The notes below the pieces were generated by a model. The model was not told the origin of the DNA, searched no databases, and worked only from the letters and a program-made list of their open reading frames with translations. The translations under genes and the position numbers were made by a program. 64,000 nucleotides of DNA, taken from an uncultured Clostridia bacterium (lineage in GTDB: Bacteria > Bacillota > Clostridia > Oscillospirales > Ruminococcaceae). This document shows, one piece after another, positions 38,888 to 47,181 of the stretch; within the stretch, counting starts at the first letter, position 1, and each line of letters opens with the position of its first letter. The stretch lies in assembly GCA_944386475.1 (NCBI GenBank), contig CALXBH010000079.1, positions 62,001 through 126,000 of the forward strand, read 5' to 3'.

Positions 38888-40039
38888 TTAGCGCAACGGG
38901 AGCGTCACACGGAAGGTGGTTATCTCTTCCCGGCTGTCCGCCGTGATCGTCCCGCCGTGCAGGGTGATAATCTCTTTGGCGATGGCAAGGCCCAGCCCCG
39001 CTCCTCCGGTGTTGGTGGAACGGGATTCATCCAGCCGGAAAAACTTCTCAAAAATAGCGTCCAGCTTTTGAGCGGGAATGGTTTTTCCCTGATTTTGGAC
39101 GGTGATTTCCATCTGATGCTCCATTTGTCTGGCGGTGATGGCGATCACCGTATCAGGATAACTGTAGGAGATAGCATTTTTTAAGATGTTATTAAACACC
39201 CGGGCCAGTTTTTCCGGATCGCCGTATACACAGGCGTTTTCCTCCACGTTGAGCTGGACGGTGTTGCCGTGAGCTTGCAGCAGCGGAAAAAATTCATCGG
39301 TCAGCTGCACCAGCATATAGGAAAGGTCGATCCGCTCTTTTTCCAGGTGGATCTGCTGCAGATTATACCGGGTGATCTCGAAAAACTCGTTGATAAGCCT
39401 TTCCAGCCGCTGAGCCTTGTCCAACGTGATGTGCACATATTTGGCCCGCTGTTTTTGGGGCATGTCCGGCGCTTCATCCAAAAGGCTTAAATACCCGATC
39501 ACCGACGTCAGCGGCGTTTTTAAATCGTGGGCCAGATAAGCGATCAAGTCGTTTTTCCGGGAGGCTTCCTCCTTTAAAATCTGCTCATGGCGCTGCATGG
39601 TGGATTTAATTTCGGTCATCTGGGCGGCGATCTCCGCATATCCCTTGGGGAATACCTCCGCCGCTTCTTTGTCCTGGGTCATATAGCTGTGAAGCATCTG
39701 ACTAATCGAGGTGACCGACTGCTTGACCTTTTTGCGCGCCCGAAAGCAGGATAATATGCCTGCGATGGCAAGACAGACTGCCGCTGCGCACAGAAACGCC
39801 CAAAAAATCAGATGTTTAATGGCGATCCAGTCGGGATAACACACCACAGTATAGGCGTCTTTATCCGCCAGATAGCGGTTTTCATAGATCATGTAATGGC
39901 TGTCGAACCATTCCACAAATACGCCGTTGAACACGTTGTCCACCAGGAAGTAAAGCCCTATGCAAAAAACAAACCCCACCGCGCAGACAGTTAAAACAAC
40001 GGCGATATCTTTCAGTCTACTTTTCAATTTTATAGCCAC
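38888..40039 (-). CDS. VanS-like sensor histidine kinase
   Basis: A 383-residue membrane kinase. Two helices (about 12-34 and 75-97) flank a short external loop. A linker is followed by the histidine box YLAHDLKTPLTSVIGYLSLL, the N box ARVFNNILKNAISYS and the G boxes GGAGLGLAIAKE. The stretch around DEAPDMP and KYVHITLDKAQRLE is close to enterococcal VanS as I remember it. The start is GTG 40039, giving MAIKLKSRLKD, which aligns with VanS-A MVIKLK and overlaps the regulator gene by 23 bases. The longer start at 40096 lacks support. vanH, vanA and vanX are absent, so it is an orphan or intrinsic wall-stress system. Confidence 0.88.
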   Translation of the reverse strand: MAIKLKSRLKDIAVVLTVCAVGFVFCIGLYFLVDNVFNGVFVEWFDSHYMIYENRYLADKDAYTVVCYPDWIAIKHLIFWAFLCAAAVCLAIAGILSCFRARKKVKQSVTSISQMLHSYMTQDKEAAEVFPKGYAEIAAQMTEIKSTMQRHEQILKEEASRKNDLIAYLAHDLKTPLTSVIGYLSLLDEAPDMPQKQRAKYVHITLDKAQRLERLINEFFEITRYNLQQIHLEKERIDLSYMLVQLTDEFFPLLQAHGNTVQLNVEENACVYGDPEKLARVFNNILKNAISYSYPDTVIAITARQMEHQMEITVQNQGKTIPAQKLDAIFEKFFRLDESRSTNTGGAGLGLAIAKEIITLHGGTITADSREEITTFRVTLPLR

Positions 40040-40712
40040 ATCCCCACACAGTTTTAATATATTTTGGCTCCTCAAAGGAATCCCCCATCTTTTCACGCAG
40101 GTGACGAATATGGACGGTGATGGTGTTGTTGTTTTTATGGTAATATTCGTCGCCCCAGATCTGATGGAACAACTCCTCCGAGCTGACCACCTGCCCCCTG
40201 TTCTGGCACAGGATGCGCAGAATGGAAAATTCCGTAGGCGTCAGGGATAAAGGCTTTTCGTTTAAGGTGCATTCGTGGGTTTTTACATTAATCACCAGCC
40301 CCGAATGGACGATGACGTCCTCCTCCGGGCCGGCGCCTGTGTTATACCGCTTATACCGCCTCAGCTGGGCCTTAACGCGGGCGACCAGCTCCAGCGGCAG
40401 GAAAGGCTTGGTGATATAATCATCGGCGCCTAGTGCCAAGCCGTTGATCTTATCCATTTCCTCCCCTTTGGCCGTCAGCATGATGACCGGAAAACGGTAA
40501 AACTCCCGGATTTTCCGGCAGATTTGGAAGCCGTCCATTCCGGGGAGCATGACATCCAGGATGGCCAGATCCGGCGTTTTTTGCTGGATGCAGTTCCAGG
40601 CATCCATACCGCTGTAAAAGGTGCATACAGTATAGCCCTCGTTTTTTAAATACAAAGCGACAAGATCGGCAATTTCCGGTTCGTCGTCCACAATCAGGAT
40701 GGTGTCCGGCAT
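40017..40712 (-). CDS. VanR-like response regulator (OmpR family)
   Basis: A 231-residue regulator. The receiver has the acidic pair DDE (10-12), phosphoacceptor in LAILDVMLPG (Asp53) and lysine in YITKPF. The winged-helix domain ends VWGCGYKIEK. HSGLVINVKTHECTLNEK and LSLTPTEFSILRILC are strongly VanR-like. AAGGAGAGAGAATC precedes ATG 40712. Two direct repeats resembling VanR boxes lie in its promoter, suggesting self-activation. Confidence 0.92.
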   Translation of the reverse strand: MPDTILIVDDEPEIADLVALYLKNEGYTVCTFYSGMDAWNCIQQKTPDLAILDVMLPGMDGFQICRKIREFYRFPVIMLTAKGEEMDKINGLALGADDYITKPFLPLELVARVKAQLRRYKRYNTGAGPEEDVIVHSGLVINVKTHECTLNEKPLSLTPTEFSILRILCQNRGQVVSSEELFHQIWGDEYYHKNNNTITVHIRHLREKMGDSFEEPKYIKTVWGCGYKIEK

Positions 40713-40742
40713 GATTCTCTCTCCTTTTCTAACCTGAATTTT

Positions 40743-40809
40743 ATTATAACAAACTGTGGGAAGAGATAGATAATCGTTTTCCTAAGAGAATCTTAATAAT
40801 TTCCTAAGA
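40743..40809 (-). promoter_or_regulatory. vanR-like promoter with two direct-repeat regulator boxes
   Basis: On the minus strand an extended -10 TGTTATAAT (TATAAT at 40743-40748) has no -35. Upstream, TCTTAGGAAATT (40798-40809) and TCTTAGGAAAAC (40776-40787) repeat with a 22-base period, two helical turns. They are close to the enterococcal VanR box TCGTANGAAANT as I recall it. Confidence 0.6.
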
Positions 40810-40812
40810 TAA

Positions 40813-40838
40813 AGGCGTGCTGCAAAATGCAACACGCC
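40813..40838 (-). terminator. terminator after the DUF362 gene
   Basis: On the minus strand GGCGTG..TGC-ATTTT-GCA..CACGCC followed by TTTATC. It lies just upstream of the vanR-like boxes. Confidence 0.65.
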
Positions 40839-40893
40839 CTATTAAAATCACTGACAACACGCCTTTGGATGAAAGGCTTAACCCTCCGGCGGC

Positions 40894-42024
40894 TTACAGC
40901 TTAATCAACTCGTACTCCCGGGTGCCGACGCCGATTTTTTCTGCATGGGCCAGACAGGTTTTCCACTCAGATTCCGGGGTAGAGTTGGTAAAATGATCGT
41001 GATGATCTACAAAGCCCGGTTTTGCCATGTTGTTGGCAAGCTGGCTTCCCGGCATGGGGGAAGCCGCCAGGCAGGCGTCCACGCACGCCTGATCCAGCGC
41101 TAAAGGATCAAAGGAGGCGAACATGCCGATATCCGGCAGGATGGGCATATCGTTTTCGCAGTGGCAGTCGCAGTTGGGGGATACATCCACCACCAGCGAA
41201 ATGTGGAAGTTGGGCCGCCCGTCGATCACCGCCTTGGTGTACTCCGCCATGCGGCAGTTTAAATCGGATACCGCCGCATAGCTGGAAAACGCGATGGCGT
41301 CAAAGTTGCAGGCGCCGATACATCTTCCGCAGCCCACGCAGTGTTTGGTATCCACCGCCATTTTCCGGGTCTTTTCATCAAACACAAGGCCCTCATTGGC
41401 GCATTCTTTCTGACATTTTTTGCAGCCCCGGCAAAGCTCCGGGTCAATCTGGGGCTGGCCGTCGTTATGCTGCTCTTTTTTGCCGGTACGGGAGCCGCAG
41501 CCCATGCCGATATTTTTGATCGCGCCGCCAAAGCCGGTCATCTCGTGGCCCTTAAAATGGGTCAGGCTGATAAACACGTCCGCATCCATAATCGCCCGGC
41601 CAATCCAGGCTTCTTTGATATATTCACCGCCCTCGACGGGAACGGCTATATCGTCGGTTCCCTTTAAACCGTCGCCGATTAGGATAGGGCATCCCACCGA
41701 CAAGGGCGTAAAGCCGTTTTCCCAGGCGCACTCCAAATGCTCCAGAGCGTTTTTGCGGCTTCCGGGATACAGGGTGTTGCAGTCGGTGAGGAAGGGCTTG
41801 CCGCCCAGCTCCTTCACTACGTCCACCACCGCCTTGGCATAGTTAGGCCGCAGGTAGCTGATATTCCCCAGCTCCCCAAAGTGGATTTTGATCGCCACGA
41901 ATTTGCCGTCCAGATCAAGTTTTTCGATCCCCGCCTTTTTAATGAGCTTTTTGAGCTTTACCGGCAGGCCGTCGCCAAACGCCACGGTGTGAAAAACCCT
42001 AAAATAAACCTTTGCCTTTTCCAT
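40894..42024 (-). CDS. DUF362 protein with two 4Fe-4S ferredoxin motifs
   Basis: A 376-residue protein. The N-terminal DUF362 domain (about 1-185) has FVAIKIHFGELGN and SLTHFKGHEMTGFGGAIKNIGMG in parts. It is followed by two 4Fe-4S motifs, CRGCKKCQKEC (about 200) and CVGCGRCIGAC (about 232), then a second DUF362 part with SPNCDCHCEND. Such proteins are common in anaerobes; the reaction is not known, but electron transfer is implied by eight cluster cysteines. Single gene with a terminator behind it. Confidence 0.88.
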   Translation of the reverse strand: MEKAKVYFRVFHTVAFGDGLPVKLKKLIKKAGIEKLDLDGKFVAIKIHFGELGNISYLRPNYAKAVVDVVKELGGKPFLTDCNTLYPGSRKNALEHLECAWENGFTPLSVGCPILIGDGLKGTDDIAVPVEGGEYIKEAWIGRAIMDADVFISLTHFKGHEMTGFGGAIKNIGMGCGSRTGKKEQHNDGQPQIDPELCRGCKKCQKECANEGLVFDEKTRKMAVDTKHCVGCGRCIGACNFDAIAFSSYAAVSDLNCRMAEYTKAVIDGRPNFHISLVVDVSPNCDCHCENDMPILPDIGMFASFDPLALDQACVDACLAASPMPGSQLANNMAKPGFVDHHDHFTNSTPESEWKTCLAHAEKIGVGTREYELIKL

Positions 42025-42073
42025 TGTGGTTCATCCTTTCTTGTCAAGTGGTTATAAATATTCCCGCCGTTTT

Positions 42074-42745
42074 TTAATCGTCCAGCTGCCAGCAAACCGG
42101 CTGTTCTCCCACGCTTTGTAAAAACTCGTTGGTCTTGGAAAAATGCCGGCAGCCAAAAAATCCGTTATAGGCGGATAGGGGGCTTGGATGCGCCGCTGTA
42201 AGGACACGGTGGGCGGGGTTGGTAATGAGTTTTCCTTTTTCCCGGGCGTTTGCCCCCCACAGCAAAAACACCATTGGTTTTTCCCGCTCATTTAAAAGCT
42301 CGATCACCTGGTCGGTGAAGATTTCCCAGCCCATGCCCCGGTGGCTGTTGGCTCTTCCCGCCCGCACCGTGAGCACGGTGTTTAAAAGCAACACGCCCTG
42401 CTTGGCCCACTGGGTAAGCTCCCCATGGGAGGGAGGGGCAATTCCTAAATCATTTTGAATCTCCGTAAAGACGTTGCACAGTGAGGGCGGCGGCGCCACC
42501 CCTTTTTTCACCGAAAAGCACAGTCCATGAGCCTGTCCCGGCCCGTGGTAAGGGTCCTGCCCTAAAATCACCGCCTTAACCCCGTGATAGGGGGTGAGCT
42601 TTAAGGCGTTAAAGATATCGTACATATCCGGATAGATGGTGTCGTGGCTGTACTCATACTTTAAAAAACGGCGCAGATTTTGATAATAGGGCTTTGCAAA
42701 TTCATCCTTTAACAGCTCGTCCCAGTCGTTTTCAAAGGTAACCAT
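42074..42745 (-). CDS. ung: uracil-DNA glycosylase (family 1)
   Basis: Removes uracil from DNA as the first step of base excision repair. The 223-residue protein has the water-activating motif GQDPYHGPGQAHGLCFS (about 62-78), LLNTVLTVRAG, FLLWGANA and the DNA-intercalation loop HPSPLSAYNGFFG. All family 1 residues appear to be kept. ATG 42745 has GGAAAGAAGG upstream. Confidence 0.97.
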   Translation of the reverse strand: MVTFENDWDELLKDEFAKPYYQNLRRFLKYEYSHDTIYPDMYDIFNALKLTPYHGVKAVILGQDPYHGPGQAHGLCFSVKKGVAPPPSLCNVFTEIQNDLGIAPPSHGELTQWAKQGVLLLNTVLTVRAGRANSHRGMGWEIFTDQVIELLNEREKPMVFLLWGANAREKGKLITNPAHRVLTAAHPSPLSAYNGFFGCRHFSKTNEFLQSVGEQPVCWQLDD

Positions 42746-42771
42746 CGTCTCTTCCTTTCTTCCGCGAAAAC

Positions 42772-42830
42772 GGCGCGGGGTTTTGGGGACAACCCTTTGT
42801 TTTTCGGACTGTCCCCCATCACCCCGCGCC
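42772..42830 (-). terminator. long hairpin after the transketolase genes
   Basis: GGCGCGGGGT (42772-42781) pairs with ACCCCGCGCC (42821-42830), with a second stem GGGGAC/GTCCCC inside. On the minus strand TTTTCGCG follows, a weak T tract. Confidence 0.6.
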
Positions 42831-42853
42831 GGATATTGCTAGAAGCCTTTCGG

Positions 42854-43801
42854 CTATTTTTTCAGCGTTAAAGCGTATTTTGCCTTTTCCACGATGTTTT
42901 CCGCGCACAGGCCGAATACCTGCAACAGCTCCTTGGCGGGGCCGGACATGCCGAAGCGGTCATTAACCCCTACCCGCACCACGGGAACCGGGCAGATGCC
43001 GGCTAACGCTTCGCACACCGCGCCGCCCATGCCGCCGATGATGTTATGCTCCTCCACCGTGACGATCACGCCGGTTTCCCGGGCCGCAGCGGCCAAAATT
43101 TCCTCATCCAGCGGTTTGATGGTGTGCAGGTTGATAACCCGGGCGGAGATCCCCTGGTTTTTTAAAAGCTCCGCCGCCGCCAAGGCTTCTCCCACCATCA
43201 GGCCGGTAGCCACGATGGAAACGTCGCTCCCCTCGGTTAAAAGCTCCCCTTTTCCCAGCTGGAACTGATAGGAAGCGTCGTGAAACGCCGGAACCGCCAG
43301 CCGCCCCAGGCGCAGGTACACCGGCCCATCCAGCTGGGCAGCGGCGCGCACGGCCGCTTTGGCCTCGTAATGATCGGCAGGGTTAATCACCGTCATGCCG
43401 GGGATCACCCGCATCAGGGCAATATCCTCGCAGCACTGATGGGTAGCGCCGTCCTCCCCCACCGAGATACCCGCATGGGTCGCCCCGATCTTAACGTTTA
43501 AATGAGGGTAGCCGATAGAGTTGCGGATAATCTCAAAGGCGCGGCCGGCGGCAAACATGGCAAAGGAACTGGCAAACACCAGTTTTCCCGTCGCAGCCAT
43601 TCCCGCCGCGACGCCCATCATATCCGCTTCCGCAATGCCGCAGTCAAAAAAACGGTCGGGAAATTTCTTTTTAAACATCCCTGTTTTGGTGGCGGCGGCA
43701 AGGTCCGCGTCCAGCACCACCAGATTGGGATATTCCTCCCCCAGCTCGCACAGCGCTTCGCCGTAGCTTTCACGGGTTGCTTTTTTGATTACATCTGCCA
43801 T
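42854..43801 (-). CDS. transketolase, C-terminal subunit
   Basis: A 315-residue subunit with the pyrimidine-binding domain of transketolase (GIAEADMMGVAAGMAATGK) and the C-terminal domain (VEEHNIIGGMGGAVCEAL). With the N-terminal subunit it makes the enzyme of the non-oxidative pentose phosphate pathway. The glutamate of GIAEADM is the residue that activates the TPP ring. The ATG at 43801 shares its A with the stop TAA of the other subunit, so equal amounts of both are likely. Confidence 0.93.
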   Translation of the reverse strand: MADVIKKATRESYGEALCELGEEYPNLVVLDADLAAATKTGMFKKKFPDRFFDCGIAEADMMGVAAGMAATGKLVFASSFAMFAAGRAFEIIRNSIGYPHLNVKIGATHAGISVGEDGATHQCCEDIALMRVIPGMTVINPADHYEAKAAVRAAAQLDGPVYLRLGRLAVPAFHDASYQFQLGKGELLTEGSDVSIVATGLMVGEALAAAELLKNQGISARVINLHTIKPLDEEILAAAARETGVIVTVEEHNIIGGMGGAVCEALAGICPVPVVRVGVNDRFGMSGPAKELLQVFGLCAENIVEKAKYALTLKK

Positions 43802-44649
43802 TATTCTTTCGCCTCCCACTGATCCAGCGCTGCTTTGAGTTCCTTCATCGCCGTTTCGTATTCCTGCTCGCTGGGCGCGACGCCGTGCCAGGAAACCTGA
43901 TTTTCCATAAACGACACGCCTTTGCCCTTAATGCTCTTCTGAATGATCGCCACCGGTTTTCCCGTCAGCGAAAGGGCCTTTTGGAAGGTGCGCTCGATAT
44001 CCTGAAAATCGTGGGCGTCCATGGTCAGCACATGCCAGCCAAAGGCTTCAAACTTATCGGTGACCGGTTCGGGAGACATGACGTCTTTCACCGCTCCGTC
44101 GATCTGAAGGCCGTTAAAATCCACCACGGCGATCAGGTTGTCAAGTCCGTAATGGGCGGCGAACATGGCCGCTTCCCACACCTGGCCTTCCTGAATCTCG
44201 CCGTCTCCCAGGATCGCATACACCCGGTAGGGCTCGTGAAAACGCTTGGCAGACAGCGCCATGCCGCAGGCCGCGGAAATCCCCTGGCCCAAAGAACCGG
44301 TGCTCATATCCACGCCGGGGGTTCCCTTCATATCCGGGTGTCCCTGAAGCATGGCTCCCGTATGCCGCAGCTTTTTAAGCTCTTCCTTGGGGAAAAAGCC
44401 TTTCTCAGCCAAAATGGCGTAAAGAGCGGGCGCGCAGTGCCCTTTGGAAAGCACCAGCCGGTCCCGGTCGGGCATTTGGGGATTTTTCGGGTCTACCCGC
44501 ATCACCTTTTCATACAAATAGGTCAGGGTGTCCGCGATGGACAACGACCCGCCCGGGTGCCCGGATTTAGCGTGATACACGCCCTCCACAACACCCATGC
44601 GCACTCTGCACGCTATTTTGGAAAGTTCGATTTCAACTGCTTTTTCCAT
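43801..44649 (-). CDS. transketolase, N-terminal subunit
   Basis: A 282-residue subunit with the TPP diphosphate-binding domain. GHPGGSLSIADTL and the TPP motif GDGEIQEGQVWEAAMFAAHYGLDNLIAVVDFNG (in parts: GDGEIQEGQ at about 153, then VDFNGLQ) are typical. Split transketolases are widespread in Clostridia and archaea. It overlaps the C-terminal subunit by one base. Confidence 0.94.
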   Translation of the reverse strand: MEKAVEIELSKIACRVRMGVVEGVYHAKSGHPGGSLSIADTLTYLYEKVMRVDPKNPQMPDRDRLVLSKGHCAPALYAILAEKGFFPKEELKKLRHTGAMLQGHPDMKGTPGVDMSTGSLGQGISAACGMALSAKRFHEPYRVYAILGDGEIQEGQVWEAAMFAAHYGLDNLIAVVDFNGLQIDGAVKDVMSPEPVTDKFEAFGWHVLTMDAHDFQDIERTFQKALSLTGKPVAIIQKSIKGKGVSFMENQVSWHGVAPSEQEYETAMKELKAALDQWEAKE

Positions 44650-44681
44650 TCCAAGTGCTCATCCTTTCACTGTGTATCCTA

Positions 44682-45503
44682 TCAGGAATTCTCCTGTAAA
44701 AGTCCTTCAATCAGCTGTTTTAAGCCGTCCTCATTGTTGGAGGCGACCACCCGGTCCGCCGCCTGCTTGACCGCCGGCAAAGCGTTGCCCATCGCGACGC
44801 CGATTCCCGCCCGCCGGATCATCTCAATATCGTTGTTATAGTCCCCCACGGTGACGGTGTTCTCAACAGGGATCCCCGTAAGCGCCGACAGATGGGACAG
44901 CGCCTCCCCTTTGGAATTCCCCGCCGGGAGCATCTCGTAATAATGCTCCGCCGACTCCACATAGCAGACGCCTGCAAAGCGCTGCTCCTCCATAAAGCGG
45001 GCAAATTCGGGGATCAGCTCATGCTCCAAGGCGAACAACACCTTGATCGCCCCGGGAGGAATCTCATCTAGCTCCGCTATTTGGTAAGGAAGATGCTCGA
45101 TCTCCAGGTGCTCTTTGACAAAGCGGTTAAAGGTCGCCACGAAGGTGGTCTTTTCCCCCAGCACCTCGATGCCCACCTGAGGATACCGCTCTTTCACCAC
45201 CGCCAGGTAGCGAAGGGTATCCGGCGGCATCACAGTGTGCCAAAGCATCTCCCGGCGATGGTAGTCATAAATCGCCGCGCCGTTAAACAAAATCGCCGGC
45301 CCGTCCAGCAGCACGCCGTTTTGATGAAGCAGGCCCACATATTTGGCCGCCGAGATAATCGACCGGCCGGTGGCGATGGTAAAACGCCCTCCGGCAGCCT
45401 GAAACGCCTTGATCGCCTCCAGATTTCCCGGGGAAATCGTTTTCTGATCGGTCAGCAGCGTCCCGTCCATATCGGATATTAAAAGCATCTGCGAAATCTT
45501 CAT
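44682..45503 (-). CDS. Cof-type HAD-IIB phosphatase
   Basis: A 273-residue HAD protein with motif I LLISDMDGTLLTDQ, motif II FTIATGRS, the lysine in AGNSKGEAL and motif IV VTVGDYNNDIEMI. The cap is of the C2B type. Members dephosphorylate sugar phosphates, FMN or pyridoxal phosphate; the substrate here is not clear. The start at 45503 has GGGAGAG upstream. It comes 32 bases before the transketolase subunits and may share their message. Confidence 0.88.
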   Translation of the reverse strand: MKISQMLLISDMDGTLLTDQKTISPGNLEAIKAFQAAGGRFTIATGRSIISAAKYVGLLHQNGVLLDGPAILFNGAAIYDYHRREMLWHTVMPPDTLRYLAVVKERYPQVGIEVLGEKTTFVATFNRFVKEHLEIEHLPYQIAELDEIPPGAIKVLFALEHELIPEFARFMEEQRFAGVCYVESAEHYYEMLPAGNSKGEALSHLSALTGIPVENTVTVGDYNNDIEMIRRAGIGVAMGNALPAVKQAADRVVASNNEDGLKQLIEGLLQENS

Positions 45504-45567
45504 GTAGCTCTCCCAAAACAACTTGTGGGGCGTTTTCGATAAGGATCCTCCAAAAACGCCAGGAAAT

Positions 45568-45596
45568 ATTATAGCATAGTTGCGCTTTTACCGCAA
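45568..45596 (-). promoter_or_regulatory. promoter ahead of the Cof phosphatase gene
   Basis: On the minus strand TTGCGG (45591-45596), 17 bases, TATAAT (45568-45573), with the extended TGC. It overlaps the end of rluD. A GGCGTTTT/AAAACGCC stem (45528-45560) follows in the leader. Confidence 0.65.
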
Positions 45597-46502
45597 TGTT
45601 TTTAAAAAAGAGGTAAAATAGTCAGGCAAAGGTGAAGAAAATTCCAGGTACTCCCCGGTGCGGGGATGAACAAAGCCGATGGTTCTGGCGTGCAGACACT
45701 GCCCCTGCAAAGAGGCAATCACCTTTTTAGGGCCATACACCGGATCCCCCGCCACCGGGTGGCCGATATACGCCATGTGCACCCGTATCTGATGGGTGCG
45801 GCCGGTCTCCAGCCGCAGGCGCAGATGGGTAAAACGCTCAAACCGCTCCAGCACCCGGTAATGGGTCACCGCCCGGCGGGAACCCCGGTCGGTGACGCAC
45901 ATCTTTTTCCGGTCGGTGCTGCTTCGCCCGATGGGGGCGTCCACCGTCCCCTCGTCCGGCCCCAGCCGGCCGTATACCACCGCCTCGTATTCCCGGGTAA
46001 AGCTGTGCTCTTTAATCTGTTCGGCCAGCTTTTGGTGGGCGGTATCGTTTTTGGCTACGATCAAAAGGCCGCTTGTATCCTTGTCGATACGGTGGACGAT
46101 CCCCGGCCGGATCACCCCGTTGATGCCGGACAGGCTCTCCCCGCAGTGAAACAGCAGGGCGTTGACCAGCGTGCCGGTGTAGTTGCCCGCCGCCGGATGG
46201 ACGACCATCCCCTTGGGCTTGTTGACCACCAGCAGATCCTCGTCCTCATAGACGATGGAAAGAGGGATATCCTCTGGCAGAACGTCCAAAACCTCCGGCT
46301 CCGGCACCGAGACGGTCAGGGCATCTCCCGGTTTTACCCGGTAATTTTTCCCCGCCGCTCCCTGCTTGAGCGCAACGCACCCGTCCTCCAGAAGCTTTTG
46401 TACAAATGACCGGGATTTATCCGGCATCTGCTCGGCCAAAAAGCGGTCCAACCGTTTTCCGGCGTCCTGCTCCCCGGCGGTAAAAAGGCGTATCTCAGGC
46501 AT
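45588..46502 (-). CDS. rluD: RluA-family pseudouridine synthase
   Basis: Isomerises uridines in ribosomal RNA. The 304-residue protein has an N-terminal S4 RNA-binding domain (about 12-70) and the catalytic motif VHRIDKDTSGLLIVAKN with the active aspartate in HRIDKDT. The C-terminal GRTHQIRVHMAYIGHPVAGD is family-specific. RluD is the most likely member because of the S4 domain and linkage to lspA. Its ATG overlaps lspA by eight bases. Confidence 0.92.
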   Translation of the reverse strand: MPEIRLFTAGEQDAGKRLDRFLAEQMPDKSRSFVQKLLEDGCVALKQGAAGKNYRVKPGDALTVSVPEPEVLDVLPEDIPLSIVYEDEDLLVVNKPKGMVVHPAAGNYTGTLVNALLFHCGESLSGINGVIRPGIVHRIDKDTSGLLIVAKNDTAHQKLAEQIKEHSFTREYEAVVYGRLGPDEGTVDAPIGRSSTDRKKMCVTDRGSRRAVTHYRVLERFERFTHLRLRLETGRTHQIRVHMAYIGHPVAGDPVYGPKKVIASLQGQCLHARTIGFVHPRTGEYLEFSSPLPDYFTSFLKTLR

Positions 46503-47100
46503 CGTGGGATCCTTCTGCCGGGGCTTCCGGCGTATTGGAAGCCTCTGTCTCTGGGGCGGACTCCTCGGCTGCTTGCTCTTCCAGCTGTTCCTGTTCCAAC
46601 TCCCCTTCGATTACGTCTTCTTCGATCTGATCCAGCAGCCTTTCTTCCTTTTTAGGCTGGACAAACAAAACATAAATGAGCGCCAGAATTGTTCCTATCA
46701 CCACGCAGCAGTCAGCCAGGTTAAACACTGCAAAGCCGATCAGCTGTACGTCAATGTAGTCGATCACATAATGGCGGAAAACCCGGTCAATGAGATTTCC
46801 CAAGCCGCCTGCGATAATCAGCGACACGGTATACACAAGAAACGGCGTATGGATTCGTTTGGTGACAATCAGAAAAACGAGCAGGGCGAGCAGCAAAGCC
46901 GTCACTACGATCAAAATCCACTGCATCCCGCCGAACAGGCCAAAGGCCGCCCCGTCGTTTTCCAGATAGGTCAAATGCAGCATATCCTGAATGATCGGCA
47001 CCGACCCTTTGGGGGCCAGATAGGTGGCTGCCAGGAATTTAATCAGCTGATCCGCCCCCACCAGGGCGACGATCATACCGAGAGCAATATAAAGCGTCAT
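46495..47100 (-). CDS. lspA: signal peptidase II with acidic C-terminal tail
   Basis: Cleaves lipoprotein signal peptides after lipidation. The 201-residue protein has four helices, the catalytic aspartates in GNLIDRV and FNLADCCVVIG, and the asparagine-rich ENDGAAFG loop. A tail of about 50 residues (from LLDQIEED to the end) is rich in glutamate and unusual for LspA. The start is at 47100, where GGGAGGTCC stands upstream; the frame to 47157 lacks a site. It precedes rluD, the usual firmicute order. The rhodanese lipoprotein in this window would be one of its substrates. Confidence 0.93.
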   Translation of the reverse strand: MTLYIALGMIVALVGADQLIKFLAATYLAPKGSVPIIQDMLHLTYLENDGAAFGLFGGMQWILIVVTALLLALLVFLIVTKRIHTPFLVYTVSLIIAGGLGNLIDRVFRHYVIDYIDVQLIGFAVFNLADCCVVIGTILALIYVLFVQPKKEERLLDQIEEDVIEGELEQEQLEEQAAEESAPETEASNTPEAPAEGSHDA

Positions 47101-47144
47101 AAAGGACCTCCCACCCTTTCGGGTTTTCTCTTTTCTACAAACAA

Positions 47145-47175
47145 GTTGCCGCAGCAAACAGGTTGCTGCGGCAAC
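47145..47175 (-). terminator. hairpin between ileS and lspA
   Basis: A perfect 13-bp stem GTTGCCGCAGCAA/TTGCTGCGGCAAC with a five-base loop. The following TTGTTTGT is T-rich but broken, so it may only partly end transcription. Confidence 0.6.
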
Positions 47176-47181
47176 GCTTGC

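Noticed and set aside
43801-44649. Split transketolase as a frameshifted single gene
   Set aside because: Two-subunit transketolases are normal in Clostridia, both parts are complete, and the TAATG junction is a usual coupling form.
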